From Betaproteobacteria bacterium (GTDB lineage: Bacteria; Pseudomonadota; Gammaproteobacteria; Burkholderiales; Rhodocyclaceae), in assembly GCA_009782565.1 (NCBI GenBank), contig WRIU01000004.1, forward strand, positions 147,187-211,186: 64,000 nt of DNA, in the 5' to 3' direction. Below the pieces are notes generated by a model. It had not been told where the DNA came from, made no database searches, and worked only from the letters and a program-made list of their open reading frames with translations. Shown piece by piece: positions 1 to 9,526 of this stretch (position 1 is the first letter of the stretch; every line of letters begins with the position of its first letter). Made by a program: the position numbers and the translations under genes.

Positions 1-700
1 CCAGATCGGTGATATGCAGCAGGCCGTCGATGCCACCGAGGTCGACGAACGCACCGTAATCGGTGATGTTCTTGACCACCCCCTTGATGATCGTTCCTTC
101 CTTGAGCGTGGAAAGCAGCTTGTCGCGCTCCTCGCCCATTGATTCTTCAAGCACCGCACGGCGCGAAACCACGACGTTATTGCGCTTGCGGTCGAGCTTG
201 ATGACCTTGAATTCAAATTCCTTGCCCTCGTATGGCGAGGTGTCCTTGACCGGACGCATATCAACCAGCGAACCCGGCAAAAAAGCGCGGATGCTGTTGG
301 TCATCACCGTCAGGCCGCCCTTGACGCGGCTGGTGACGACCCCTCTGACCAGGGAGCCCTCGTTGAGCGCCTTTTCAAGATCGTTCCAGGCCGAAATGCG
401 CTTGGCTTTGTCGCGCGACAGGCGGGTTTCACCGTAGCCGTCTTCGAGGGCGTCGATAGCCATATCCACGAAATCGCCGACCTGGTTTTCGATTTCGCCG
501 CGATCATTGCGGAACTCTTCGATCGGCACATAACTTTCGGACTTCAGCCCGGCATTGACGACCACGAAATTCTGGTCGATGCGTACAATTTCGGCGGTAA
601 TGACTTCGCCGGTACGCATTTCCTGGAGTGCAAGGCTTTCTTCAAACAGGGCGGCAAAGCTCTCTTCGCCGGATTGGATTGCAAGGTTGGTGGATGACAT
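1..700 (-). CDS. rpsA: 30S ribosomal protein S1, N-terminal part (runs off left edge)
   Basis: Only the first ~233 residues are inside the window. They begin [14 protein letters not shown] and contain two S1/OB domains (about residues 30-90 and 105-175) and the start of a third, ending in [19 protein letters not shown]1 is the large RNA-binding protein of the 30S subunit that helps load structured or SD-poor mRNAs. The ATG at 700 is preceded on its own strand by a pyrimidine-rich stretch with no Shine-Dalgarno sequence. That fits the SD-independent, autoregulated rpsA start known in gammaproteobacteria; autoregulation here is inference. The remaining domains lie left of the window. Confidence 0.96.
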   Translation of the reverse strand, partial: MSSTNLAIQSGEESFAALFEESLALQEMRTGEVITAEIVRIDQNFVVVNAGLKSESYVPIEEFRNDRGEIENQVGDFVDMAIDALEDGYGETRLSRDKAKRISAWNDLEKALNEGSLVRGVVTSRVKGGLTVMTNSIRAFLPGSLVDMRPVKDTSPYEGKEFEFKVIKLDRKRNNVVVSRRAVLEESMGEERDKLLSTLKEGTIIKGVVKNITDYGAFVDLGGIDGLLHITDL

Positions 701-1193
701 GAAAGTAGAAGGAAAAACCGGAGCCGCCACGGAGCGACTATCGGGACAGTTGACATAAACGCGCGGAAACAAACACATAACGTCTTCGTTCCCACGCACC
801 TTACTTTAGCCGATGGTCAGTGTTCATCCCCTATCCAGAGGGAACGGACACAAAAAACCACAGCTTACCCGACCCCTTGGGAGGCATCGGGCAAAACTGC
901 TTCCGGCTGCCGCAGGAACGCATCCGGGCGTCCGGCATCCGGACGCCATTTCACGCAAAACCTACAGCGGGTCGTAAATACTAACAGACGCTTTTTTTTC
1001 GATCAACTGCTTATAGAGACGTTGCCGCATGCTGCGCGAGACGATCCACGAAGAACTGCATGTAAGCTGAAATTTTCGGTTCGCGCTGTACCGTCTGCCG
1101 GGCTGGATCTACATCTGAAGAGCCTAAAACATCGTGGAAATCTTGTGAGACAATGACGGGAAAATTGTTTTTTCTGTTCAAAGGTGGCGCGAC
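701..1193. other. Intergenic gap between divergent rpsA and a lipoprotein gene
   Basis: No convincing gene. The stretch must carry the rpsA promoter and leader (minus) and the promoter of the lipoprotein gene (plus). It holds a perfect 9-bp-stem palindrome at 927-947 with a 3-nt loop and a T8 run near 993. I could not assign a clear -35/-10 pair on either strand. Confidence 0.6.
927..947. repeat. Perfect GC-rich palindrome
   Basis: GGCGTCCGG at 927-935, loop CAT, CCGGACGCC at 939-947. No T-run follows on either strand, so it is not an intrinsic terminator. It lies about 230 nt upstream of rpsA and could be a leader structure or an operator. Confidence 0.6.
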
Positions 1194-1715
1194 ATGATGA
1201 AAAAACCGATTCTCCTGCTTCTCACAATGCTTACGGCTGTCCTGGCAGCCTGTATGAACCCTCCGCCCCGTTCCGGAGATTATATGACGGGCAACCAGCA
1301 AATGATTCCGGAAGAATCGGAGCGTATCCAGGCTTTGCTCGATGCCGGAAAAAACCTTTCCCATATTGTCATCGTGCCCGCCGCAGATAACATGCTCTCC
1401 AACGGCGTAGTCATCGGTGCCCTTAAAATGGGCAGCGGTTCCGGTCCGGCTGATTCGTTACTCGGCTTCCTGCGGGAAGAAAAAGAGCAGACGGTTGCCG
1501 TTGTGGGCAAAAGCGACGCGCTGACCGCTGCCACTATCGAGGCCGCGATCCGGCAACTCGGCGACAAACCCACGGCTACAACCATATTGTTCGCGGGCGA
1601 TTCCGACTATGTGAAGCAACTGCAAGAGTTGACGGGCAAGGCAAACGTGCCATTCGAGGGGGTAGTTTTCCCCGCCCCAAACGAAGTTGCCCCTGCCACA
1701 AACGAAACTGACTAG
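1194..1715 (+). CDS. Hypothetical lipoprotein
   Basis: 173 residues. The start is a hydrophobic signal peptide (MMKKPILLLLTMLTAVLAAC) with a lipobox LAAC, so Cys20 is the expected lipidated residue; Met follows at +2, which does not match an inner-membrane retention signal, so outer-membrane delivery is likely. The mature part is a small soluble alpha/beta-looking domain (alternating segments such as HIVIVPAAD and TTILFAGDSD) with an Asn/Pro/Thr-rich tail. I do not recognise a family. AAAGGTGG lies upstream of tandem ATG codons at 1194 and 1197. The gene converges on xseA, with 10 bp between the stop codons. Confidence 0.8.
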   Translation: MMKKPILLLLTMLTAVLAACMNPPPRSGDYMTGNQQMIPEESERIQALLDAGKNLSHIVIVPAADNMLSNGVVIGALKMGSGSGPADSLLGFLREEKEQTVAVVGKSDALTAATIEAAIRQLGDKPTATTILFAGDSDYVKQLQELTGKANVPFEGVVFPAPNEVAPATNETD

Positions 1716-1725
1716 CTGTTTAGTC

Positions 1726-3141
1726 CTATTCAGACCCATGTGATTGCGGCACACACTTATCCCTCTCCCGCAGCCTGTCGACCGTCACGTCGATGCCTCC
1801 CTCTGCAAACTGGACGGCGAGCGGGTCGCCCGGTTGGAGGCTGGTCGCGGTACGCACGATATGGCCTTGGGCATCGCGGACGATGCTGTAGCCGCGTGTG
1901 AGCACGGCGTCCGGGTTTAGTTGACGCAGACCGGCGGAGAGCGCGTCGAGCCTTTGCCTTTGCGCGCCGATGAGCGCGTATGCCGCTCTGTCTAAACGTT
2001 CCCCGATGCCGTCGACTTGCTTCCGTAGGACGGCAGTCGCGGGAGTCCGGGCGTTCAGGCGCAATTCGAGCTTCGAGAGCCGATGGGCACATTCCCCAAG
2101 GCAAACCGTCATCGCTTGCCGGAGGCGCTGGTCGTGGTAAACGGCGCTCTCACGCGCGCGCCGCAGACGGTCTCGCGGATGGACGAGGCGTAGCGCGCAA
2201 CGGTCGGTACGTTGTGCCAGGGTTTCCAGTTGCCGCGCGATGGAGTGGCGCAAATGCCGAGCCGTGACGGCAAGGGTGTCGCGAGCGGAGAAATAACCGG
2301 CGCTGGCAAGCTCCGCCGCGCCCGTGGGCGTAGGCGCGCGCAGGTCGGCGGCGAAATCGGCAATAGTAAAGTCCGTCTCGTGCCCGATACCACTCACCAC
2401 CGGCAAGGGACAGGCGGCAATGGCCCGTGCCAGGGTTTCGTCGTTGAAGACCCAGAGGTCTTCGAGGCTGCCACCGCCGCGCACCAACAGGATAAGTTCG
2501 ATGCCGTCCGTTTCCGCGCGCCGCGTGGCGGCAGCGAGCGCCGCGCATAATTGGCGCGGCGCGTCGATGCCCTGGACGGAAGCGGGATAGATCGTCACCG
2601 GCAGACCCGGCGCACGCCTGTGCAGAGTGACGAGCACATCACGCAACGCTGCCGCTGCGGGCGAGGTGATGATGCCGACCCCCCCAGGGAACGTTGGCAG
2701 GGGACGGCGTCGAGCCGGGTCGAACAAGCCTTCTGCCGCAAGTTTTTCCTTGAGCCGCCGGAACGCTTCGGCCAAATCCCCGGCTCCCGCCGGACGCAAT
2801 GCCTCAACGTTGATCTGATAATCGCCGCGCGCCTCATACAGCGTTACCAGCGCCCGCGCTTCGACGCGCATGCCGTTTTCGGGGCGAAAAGACAAGGCTT
2901 GCGCGCGGTTGCGCCACATGGCGCAACGTACCTGAGCCTGGGCATCCTTGAGGGTAAAATAGAGGTGCCCGGACGCCGCGCGGGTAAGGTTGGAAATTTC
3001 GCCACCAACCCACAACAGGGGAAGGGAGGTTTCCAGCGCCGCGCGCGCCAGCCGGTTGAGTGCGCTGACGCTGATGACTCGGGAGGCACTCTCCGTATGT
3101 GGTAAAAATCCATCCAGAAAATCATCATAGGGTATTGGCAT
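1726..3141 (-). CDS. xseA: Exodeoxyribonuclease VII large subunit
   Basis: About 471 residues, typical for XseA. The N-terminal OB-fold (about 20-115) includes LWVGGEISNLTRAASGHLYFTLKD. The catalytic domain shows GVGIITSP near 154, RGGGSLEDLW near 221 and GIGHETDFTIAD near 251, all family hallmarks. With the small subunit XseB (not in the window) it degrades single-stranded DNA in both directions to oligonucleotides. I chose the ATG at 3141 (MPIPYDD); an in-frame GTG five codons upstream is possible, and neither has a strong SD. It diverges from exbB across a 311-bp gap that contains DnaA-box-like sites. Confidence 0.95.
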   Translation of the reverse strand: MPIPYDDFLDGFLPHTESASRVISVSALNRLARAALETSLPLLWVGGEISNLTRAASGHLYFTLKDAQAQVRCAMWRNRAQALSFRPENGMRVEARALVTLYEARGDYQINVEALRPAGAGDLAEAFRRLKEKLAAEGLFDPARRRPLPTFPGGVGIITSPAAAALRDVLVTLHRRAPGLPVTIYPASVQGIDAPRQLCAALAAATRRAETDGIELILLVRGGGSLEDLWVFNDETLARAIAACPLPVVSGIGHETDFTIADFAADLRAPTPTGAAELASAGYFSARDTLAVTARHLRHSIARQLETLAQRTDRCALRLVHPRDRLRRARESAVYHDQRLRQAMTVCLGECAHRLSKLELRLNARTPATAVLRKQVDGIGERLDRAAYALIGAQRQRLDALSAGLRQLNPDAVLTRGYSIVRDAQGHIVRTATSLQPGDPLAVQFAEGGIDVTVDRLRERDKCVPQSHGSE

Positions 3142-3452
3142 TTTACAAAAATCCACAGTCCGTAAACTTTGTCAATGGGCAAGCCGCAAGGACGCGATAA
3201 CTCATTGATCGCCCGAAAGTTTGTTGTATTTTTGTTTTGAATCAATAACTTGCATTATTGCACAATTTTGTGGCGACGCAGTGAAAGTGGCGCGGCAGAT
3301 GTGGATACGGCGTATATTCCGTAAAATTCCACAAGCTTATCCACAAGTTTTGTGGATGGGACTTGCACATCGCACTTGCCCACGGCGTCCGGCGAGGCTA
3401 CATTTGAGCGATTCGGATTACTTTAGTTACTTTATCTTTCTGAGGAGCAGGC
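3142..3452. promoter_or_regulatory. xseA/exbB divergent gap with DnaA-box-like cluster
   Basis: Gap of 311 bp without a gene. It has an AT-rich segment (about 3215-3280), then TGTGGATAC at 3300-3308, a perfect DnaA box TTATCCACA at 3337-3345 and TGTGGATGG at 3351-3359. AAATCCACA lies at 3149-3157. TCCACAA-GTT-TTGTGGA (3340-3356) is a perfect 7-bp inverted repeat that includes the perfect box. Sites are seen directly; DnaA binding is inference. GAGGAG at 3442-3447 is the exbB ribosome binding site. Confidence 0.45.
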
Positions 3453-4058
3453 GTGTTTCAGATGTTTCTGGCCGGCGGCTGGCCGATGTGGCCGCTGTTG
3501 TTAGCTTCGGTGATTGCCGTGGCGTTGATTATCGAGCGTTCGATCAGTTTGCGCCGCTCCCGTGTCATTCCAACCGGCCTCCTGGATCGGATCATTTCCG
3601 ACCTGGGGCGGCACGGTGCCCCACCGGAGATGGTATCGCGCGTCGCAGCCCATTCACCCCTGGGGCGGGTGCTCGCGGCGGGGTTACGCAACATCAAAAG
3701 CTCCCGCGAGATCATGAAGGAATCCATCGAGGAGGTGGGCCGTTCCGTGGCGCATGATCTCGAACGCTTCCTCACCACGCTCGGCACCATTGCCGCCATC
3801 AGCCCCTTGATGGGCCTGTTCGGCACTGTCGTCGGGATGATCGAGATGTTCGCGGGGCAAGGCGTCACGGGAACGCCGGAGCAGGTGGCTCACGGGATTG
3901 CGATGGCGCTGCACGCAACCGCCTTCGGCATCATCATTGCGGTGCCCGCGACGATCTTCTGGAGGCATTTCCGCCGCCTGGTCGATGATTACGTGGTCGA
4001 AATGGAACAGCAAGCGACCATACTCATCGAAGTGGCACACGGTGAGCGCAGGCGCTGA
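3453..4058 (+). CDS. exbB: ExbB/TolQ/MotA-family proton channel
   Basis: 201 residues with three predicted membrane segments (about 10-28, 108-133, 151-171), the MotA/TolQ/ExbB layout. The middle segment has the conserved GLFGTVVGMIEMF. The product should form the proton channel that with ExbD powers TonB-dependent uptake at the outer membrane. The start is GTG, preceded by GAGGAG five bases upstream. exbD follows 6 bp after the stop. No tonB lies nearby, and gene order alone does not separate ExbB from TolQ; the lpxK-kdsB neighbourhood favours the ExbB-type pair usual in betaproteobacteria. Confidence 0.9.
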   Translation: MFQMFLAGGWPMWPLLLASVIAVALIIERSISLRRSRVIPTGLLDRIISDLGRHGAPPEMVSRVAAHSPLGRVLAAGLRNIKSSREIMKESIEEVGRSVAHDLERFLTTLGTIAAISPLMGLFGTVVGMIEMFAGQGVTGTPEQVAHGIAMALHATAFGIIIAVPATIFWRHFRRLVDDYVVEMEQQATILIEVAHGERRR

Positions 4059-4064
4059 AAAACC

Positions 4065-4493
4065 ATGAATTTCCGTCATAGCAGCGGTCAAAAAAACGAG
4101 CCTGAGATCAACCTCGTCCCGTTGATCGACGTAATGCTGGTCATCATCATCTTTTTGATGCTGACCACGACCTTCAGCAAAACCGCCGGTCTGGAAATTT
4201 CCCTTCCGACCGCCGATGCCAGCGCCGGGCAGCCCGTCAGCCAGGAAATCGTCGTGGCGGTAACGGCGCCGGGCAAAGTGATCGTCAATGGCAGGGAACT
4301 GCCCGGCGGGAACGTCGAAAACATCGCGGCCATACTTGCCAGTGTGCGACCCGCGACAGGGCCGGAGCCGGTGGTTCGCATCAATGCCGATGCACAGGCG
4401 TCTCACCAGAGCGTGATCAACGTGATGCAGGCCGCGCAGCGCGCAGGGCTTGCGCGCGTCACGTTCGAGACCCGGCAGGAGCGAAAACGCTGA
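4065..4493 (+). CDS. exbD: ExbD/TolR biopolymer transport protein
   Basis: 142 residues: a short cytoplasmic N-terminus, one membrane helix (about 19-37) and a periplasmic domain. INLVPLIDVMLVIIIFLML carries the essential membrane Asp (Asp22 here, equivalent to Asp25 of E. coli ExbD) that relays protons. It partners the ExbB-like channel immediately upstream. Its stop is 16 bp before lpxK, so the energy-transduction pair is probably cotranscribed with lipid A genes. Confidence 0.92.
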   Translation: MNFRHSSGQKNEPEINLVPLIDVMLVIIIFLMLTTTFSKTAGLEISLPTADASAGQPVSQEIVVAVTAPGKVIVNGRELPGGNVENIAAILASVRPATGPEPVVRINADAQASHQSVINVMQAAQRAGLARVTFETRQERKR

Positions 4494-4509
4494 AAGACAC
4501 TTGGGCGAA

Positions 4510-5541
4510 ATGAAAAGCGCACCGCTTTTCTGGCGAAACCGCTCATGGCGTGCGGTTTCGCTGCTGCCCATAGCGGCACTTTTCCGCAGCCTGGCCGCGT
4601 TGCGCCGCAGCCTTTATCGCCACGGTGCCCTGCCCCGTGAGCAGTTTCCCGTACCGGTCATCGTCGTTGGCAACATTGCCGTTGGCGGCAGCGGCAAGAC
4701 TCCGGTGGTGCTCTGGCTCATCGAGGCATTGCGCGAGGCCGGACGGCATCCGGGCATCGTGTCGCGCGGGCATGGAGGCAGGGCGGCGGCAAGCGGTACG
4801 CCCCATCTCGTCGCAACCGACCCCGACTCCAGCCCCGACCCCGGTTTCTATGGAGACGAACCCGTAATGCTCGCACGTCAAGCGGGCTGTCCGGTTGCGG
4901 TCGGCAGGGATCGTCCGGCGGCAGCGCGCGCCCTGCTCGCCGCGCACCCGGAATGCGACGTCATCGTCAGCGATGACGGCATGCAGCATTACCGTCTGGC
5001 GCGGACAGTGGAGATTGCCGTAGTCGACGAGGCGGCGCTCGGCAATTACTGGCCCCTGCCATCCGGGCCGTTGCGCGAACCGCCCGAGCGGCTGGCCGGA
5101 GCCGACCTGATCCTCGCGCATGGCGAATTGTCGCCGCGCTTGCGCTTGATGACGGGGTCTGTGCCCGTTGTCCCGATGCGCCTGGTCGGCGAACGTTTCC
5201 GTTCGCTGGCGAGGCCGGACGAATGGTGCAGCGCAGAGGCATTTGCCGGGAAAAAAGTCCACGCGCTGGCCGGTATCGGGCAGCCACAGCGATTTTTCGA
5301 CCAACTCACGGCAATGGGGCTCGATATCATCCCCCATCCGTTCCCCGACCATTACCGCTATTGCGCCGCAGACCTCGACTTCGCGCCCGGCGAAGCCAAG
5401 CTGATGACAAGCAAGGATGCGGTAAAATGTGCTGCTTTCGCGCCGCCCGATGCCTGGGAACTACCGGTACGGGCCATCATCGACGCTGGGGCCATCGCCC
5501 CTGTCCTGGAGAAACTGGACGATGGACGCCAAACTGCTTGA
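4510..5541 (+). CDS. lpxK: Tetraacyldisaccharide 4'-kinase
   Basis: 343 residues. LpxK phosphorylates the 4' position of the lipid A disaccharide at the inner membrane to give lipid IVA. The N-terminus ([27 protein letters not shown]) is the amphipathic membrane-associated helix; the P-loop [12 protein letters not shown] lies at about 54-65, followed by RGHGGR and [11 protein letters not shown], both typical of the family. I chose the ATG at 4510 because it matches the family N-terminus; an upstream in-frame start would overlap exbD. Its last 20 bases overlap the Trm112-like gene. Confidence 0.95.
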   Translation: MKSAPLFWRNRSWRAVSLLPIAALFRSLAALRRSLYRHGALPREQFPVPVIVVGNIAVGGSGKTPVVLWLIEALREAGRHPGIVSRGHGGRAAASGTPHLVATDPDSSPDPGFYGDEPVMLARQAGCPVAVGRDRPAAARALLAAHPECDVIVSDDGMQHYRLARTVEIAVVDEAALGNYWPLPSGPLREPPERLAGADLILAHGELSPRLRLMTGSVPVVPMRLVGERFRSLARPDEWCSAEAFAGKKVHALAGIGQPQRFFDQLTAMGLDIIPHPFPDHYRYCAADLDFAPGEAKLMTSKDAVKCAAFAPPDAWELPVRAIIDAGAIAPVLEKLDDGRQTA

Positions 5542-5710
5542 AATTCTCGTCTGCCCGCTGTGCAAGGGGCCGCTGGATTATCTGAAAGAGAACCAGGAAC
5601 TCGTCTGCAAGCCGGACAGGCTGGCTTTTCCCATTCGTGACGGCATCCCAGTGATGCTCGAAGAAGAAGCCCGCGCGCTCAGTGCCGAAGAAGTCGACGC
5701 GCTACGCTAA
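5522..5710 (+). CDS. Trm112/YcaR-family small protein
   Basis: 62 residues, [18 protein letters not shown]...[17 protein letters not shown], the Trm112/UPF0434 pattern. The family is a small zinc-ribbon-like fold; eukaryotic and archaeal Trm112 activates methyltransferases, while the bacterial role is unsettled. Visible Cys residues are CPLC and a single later Cys (ELVC), so the metal site may be degenerate. The start lies inside lpxK (20-nt overlap), pointing to translational coupling, and kdsB follows 6 bp after the stop. lpxK-ycaR-kdsB is a conserved proteobacterial order. Confidence 0.92.
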   Translation: MDAKLLEILVCPLCKGPLDYLKENQELVCKPDRLAFPIRDGIPVMLEEEARALSAEEVDALR

Positions 5711-5716
5711 CCCCCC

Positions 5717-6493
5717 ATGACCCCATTTCGTGTCGTCATTCCGGCGCGCCACGCCTCCACTCGCCTGCCCGGCAAACCGCTTGCCGACATTGGCGGCCGC
5801 CCGATGGTGCTCAGGGTATTGGATCGGGCGCGGATTTCGGGCGCGAAAGAAGCCTGGGTCGCGGTCGACCACCAGACCGTATTCGACGCGGTACGTGCCG
5901 CTGGCGGCAACGTGCTGATGACCCGCCCCGATCACCCGAGCGGAACCGACCGCCTTGCCGAAGTCGTCGAAACCCTGGGCTGGCGCGACGATGAAATCAT
6001 CGTCAACGTGCAGGGCGATGAACCCCTGATCGACCCCGGACTGATTGCCGCCGTTGCCGAAGGGCTGGCTGCCGATGTCGATGCGGCCATCGCCACCGTA
6101 GCGCACCCTCTCGCCGGTGCGGATGAAGTTTTCAACCCCAACGTGGTCAAGGTCGTATGTGACGCGCGAGGGCGCGCCTTGTATTTTTCCCGTGCCCCGA
6201 TCCCGTGGGCGCGGGACGATTGGGCTGGAGGCGTGAGTGGGCGCGGTCAGCCATTGCCGCCGGGGCTGCCGGTTTTGCGCCATGTCGGGCTATACGCCTA
6301 CCGCGCCGGTTTCCTGCGCCGCTACACGGCGCTGCCTCCCGCGCCAATCGAGCGATGGGAGTCGCTCGAACAACTGCGCGCGCTCTGGCATGGCTATCCG
6401 ATTAGGGTATTGACGCTCGATACCGCTCCGCCCGGCGGGGTCGATACAGGGGAAGATTTGGCGCGCGTCAGGGCGATTTTTGTGCGCGAATGA
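5717..6493 (+). CDS. kdsB: 3-deoxy-manno-octulosonate cytidylyltransferase
   Basis: 258 residues. KdsB activates KDO with CTP to CMP-KDO for the LPS inner core. The nucleotidyltransferase signature [21 protein letters not shown] opens the protein, and [25 protein letters not shown] and [13 protein letters not shown] follow in family order. It is the last gene of the exbB-exbD-lpxK-Trm112-kdsB run; a terminator-like hairpin follows at 6611 before adk. Confidence 0.96.
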   Translation: MTPFRVVIPARHASTRLPGKPLADIGGRPMVLRVLDRARISGAKEAWVAVDHQTVFDAVRAAGGNVLMTRPDHPSGTDRLAEVVETLGWRDDEIIVNVQGDEPLIDPGLIAAVAEGLAADVDAAIATVAHPLAGADEVFNPNVVKVVCDARGRALYFSRAPIPWARDDWAGGVSGRGQPLPPGLPVLRHVGLYAYRAGFLRRYTALPPAPIERWESLEQLRALWHGYPIRVLTLDTAPPGGVDTGEDLARVRAIFVRE

Positions 6494-6610
6494 TAGATGC
6501 TTTTAGCATTTTTCGGCATTCATCCCTGTTGACGAGTCGAAAGATCTGAACATTCCGGGTTTGACCACACCCCGCAACAGGGTTTAAGTTTCGTTCTTTA
6601 GGTCGACGAC

Positions 6611-6640
6611 GGCCGCCGTGATGGCGGCCTGGCTGTTTTT
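6611..6640 (+). terminator. Terminator-like hairpin between kdsB and adk
   Basis: GGCCGCC (6611-6617), loop GTGAT, GGCGGCC (6623-6629), then TGGCTG and T5 (6636-6640). It could end the kdsB transcript. The T-run starts six bases after the stem, so efficiency is uncertain. It lies 26 bp before adk and may instead be in the adk leader. Confidence 0.5.
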
Positions 6641-6642
6641 AG

Positions 6643-7320
<678 letters not shown>

Positions 7321-7346
7321 ACCACACACCCGCCGTCGGCGCGCTG

Positions 7347-8891
7347 CTACTGCACCGCCCGGCGGCGGAAATCGCGCGGCCGTAGGCCGAGGGCGAACAG
7401 CACTGCAAAATAGCTCACCGCCCCGCCTATGACGAGCACCAGCAAATGCGCTACACGGCTTGCACCACCGTACGCCAGCCACGTTTCTGCCGCACCTGCG
7501 CCGAACCACAACACCGAACCAAGAACCGCCAGCGCCACGAACAACTGAAACGCAAAACGCCCCCAGCCGGGCTGGGGAATATAGACCTCGCGCCGTCTCA
7601 GCCCGATATAGAGCAGGCTGGCATTAAGACAGGCAGCAAGCCCAATGGACAGAGCCAGCCCGGCATGAGCGAATCCAAACCCCCAGACGAAAATGAGATT
7701 CATCACCTGAGTAGTGACGAGGGCAAGGATGGCAATCTTCACCGGGGTACGGATGTCCTGTCGGGCATAGAAACTCGGAGCCAACACCTTGACCAGAATC
7801 AGGCCGGTCAGCCCCACGCTGTAGGCCAGCAGCGCAGCACGGGTATGACGCACATCATCAGGTGTAAATTTTCCGTACTGGAACAACGTGGAAATAAGCG
7901 GCACAGCGAGAATCGCCAGCGCCAGCGTAGCAGGCAGGGTCAGGAGCAGGGTCAGCCGCAGTCCCCAGTCGAGCAGCGAGGAAAAATCCTCCATGCGCTG
8001 ATCGGCATGAAGCTTGGAGAGGCTCGGCAGAAGAATCGTCCCCAGCGCGGCACCGAGCAAGCCGGTGGGAAACTCCATGAGGCGATCTGCATAGAAAAGC
8101 CACGATACGCTGCCCGTTGGGAGAAACGAGGCGATGATGTTGTTGATGACCAATGACAATTGACCAACCGATACCCCCAGGACGGCTGGCCCCATCAGGG
8201 CGAGGATGCGGCGCACTCCGGGAAAGGTGGGGTCGAACTTAAAGCGCGGCAGCATGCCGATCCGCATCAAGGGGCGTACTTGCAGCAACAGTTGCAGCGC
8301 GCCACCGAGGAATACTCCCCAGGCCAGTGCCAGCACAGGCGGGTCAAAATACGGCGCGGCAAACAAGCCCATGCCAATGAGCACAACGTTGAGCAGTGCC
8401 GGGGTAAAGGCCGGAATGACAAAACGGTTCCAGGTATTCAGGATGCCCGCAGCGAGTGACACCAGCGTGATGAACACGATATACGGGAATGTGACGCGGG
8501 TCAGTTCGACCGTCAGGGCAAACTTGTCTGCATCCGCATGAAAACCCGGAGCCACGACGCGGATAAGATAGGGCGCGCCGAGCACCCCAAGCAGTGCGAC
8601 CACTGCGACCACCAGCGCGAGCAAAGTAGCGACCCGGTCGACCAGGGCGCGGGTAGCATCCAGCCCCTGCTTGTTCTTGTATTCAGCCAGAATCGGGACA
8701 TACGCCTGTGAAAATGCCCCTTCCGCGAACAGGCGGCGCAAGAGATTGGGAAGTTTGAACGCAACGAAAAAAGCATCGGTCGCCACCCCTACTCCGAACA
8801 CGCGGGCGATGACGAAATCGCGGACAAATCCCAGGATACGCGACAACAGGGTCATGCCGCTTACAGTGAAAAGGGTGCGGAGAAGGTTCAT
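7347..8891 (-). CDS. murJ: Lipid II flippase MurJ
   Basis: About 514 residues from the ATG at 8891 ([33 protein letters not shown]), the canonical MurJ/MviN N-terminus. An extended frame upstream would run over the rpsO promoter and start, so I rejected it. The protein is a MATE-like polytopic membrane protein (14 helices in the family) with [24 protein letters not shown], the segment with functionally important Arg residues. It moves lipid II across the inner membrane for peptidoglycan synthesis. It diverges from rpsO. Confidence 0.95.
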   Translation of the reverse strand: MNLLRTLFTVSGMTLLSRILGFVRDFVIARVFGVGVATDAFFVAFKLPNLLRRLFAEGAFSQAYVPILAEYKNKQGLDATRALVDRVATLLALVVAVVALLGVLGAPYLIRVVAPGFHADADKFALTVELTRVTFPYIVFITLVSLAAGILNTWNRFVIPAFTPALLNVVLIGMGLFAAPYFDPPVLALAWGVFLGGALQLLLQVRPLMRIGMLPRFKFDPTFPGVRRILALMGPAVLGVSVGQLSLVINNIIASFLPTGSVSWLFYADRLMEFPTGLLGAALGTILLPSLSKLHADQRMEDFSSLLDWGLRLTLLLTLPATLALAILAVPLISTLFQYGKFTPDDVRHTRAALLAYSVGLTGLILVKVLAPSFYARQDIRTPVKIAILALVTTQVMNLIFVWGFGFAHAGLALSIGLAACLNASLLYIGLRRREVYIPQPGWGRFAFQLFVALAVLGSVLWFGAGAAETWLAYGGASRVAHLLVLVIGGAVSYFAVLFALGLRPRDFRRRAVQ

Positions 8892-9032
8892 GGGGGACCG
8901 AGCGGGATTTTTACCGTGCTTCCGGAAAGAAAGACGGCATGATAGCCGTTTGGCGCGTGAAAAGAATGCGCCTATATGAAACCAGGAACATAGCGCGCCT
9001 GTTTTGCGAAGGGGCAACAAGTTGCAAATACC

Positions 9033-9061
9033 TTGAACTTTCGCCTCCCGACAGATATAAT
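9033..9061 (+). promoter_or_regulatory. Sigma70-type promoter for rpsO
   Basis: TTGAAC (9033-9038), 17-bp spacer, TATAAT (9056-9061). The -10 is a perfect consensus and the spacing is ideal; the rpsO start is 45 bp downstream. Confidence 0.75.
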
Positions 9062-9105
9062 ATATAGTTTCCTGACGAACTAAACACGAAGAAGAGTAAG
9101 CACAC

Positions 9106-9375
9106 ATGGCTCTTGACAATGCAACCAAAGCGCAAATCGTTGCCGATTACCAGCGCGCCCAGGGCGACACTGGGTCGCCCGAAGTCCAAGTCGCGCTCCT
9201 GACCGCGCGCATCAATGGCCTGACCGGCCACTTCAAGGAACATGGCAAGGATCACCACTCCCGCCGTGGCCTGCTGAAAATGGTCAGCCACCGCCGCAAA
9301 CTCCTCGACTACCTGAAAGACCAGGACGCCGGGGCTTATCGCAAGCTGATTGAACGGCTTGGCCTGCGTAAGTAA
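9106..9375 (+). CDS. rpsO: 30S ribosomal protein S15
   Basis: 89 residues, exact family length, with the S15 core [53 protein letters not shown]15 binds 16S rRNA helices 20-22 and nucleates the central domain of the 30S subunit. A strong promoter lies upstream and pnp follows, the conserved rpsO-pnp order. A terminator-like hairpin lies between them. Confidence 0.98.
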   Translation: MALDNATKAQIVADYQRAQGDTGSPEVQVALLTARINGLTGHFKEHGKDHHSRRGLLKMVSHRRKLLDYLKDQDAGAYRKLIERLGLRK

Positions 9376-9426
9376 GGTTCGTGCGCGAACAGGCTTGCCG
9401 AAGTAACCGGCCCAACATAGACAGAC

Positions 9427-9466
9427 AAAGCTGGGACGACCCGCCAAAGGGCATCCCGGCTTTTGT
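9427..9466 (+). terminator. rpsO terminator / rpsO-pnp intercistronic hairpin
   Basis: AAAGCTGGGA (9427-9436) pairs with TCCCGGCTTT (9454-9463) with one G-U pair, continuing into T's. Inner CCC/GGG pairing extends the stem. It has the form of an intrinsic terminator. In E. coli the equivalent rpsO-pnp region is a leaky terminator plus an RNase III site; similar use here is inference. Confidence 0.75.
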
Positions 9467-9526
9467 CATTTCTGGTTAGAACCATTGCCGTACAGTCTGC
9501 GGCAATCACGCTCAAAGGAATTCCCC

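Noticed and set aside
3142..3359. Chromosomal replication origin
   Set aside because: A perfect DnaA box and AT-rich DNA are present, but dnaA, dnaN, gidA or other usual origin neighbours are not, and box number is low.
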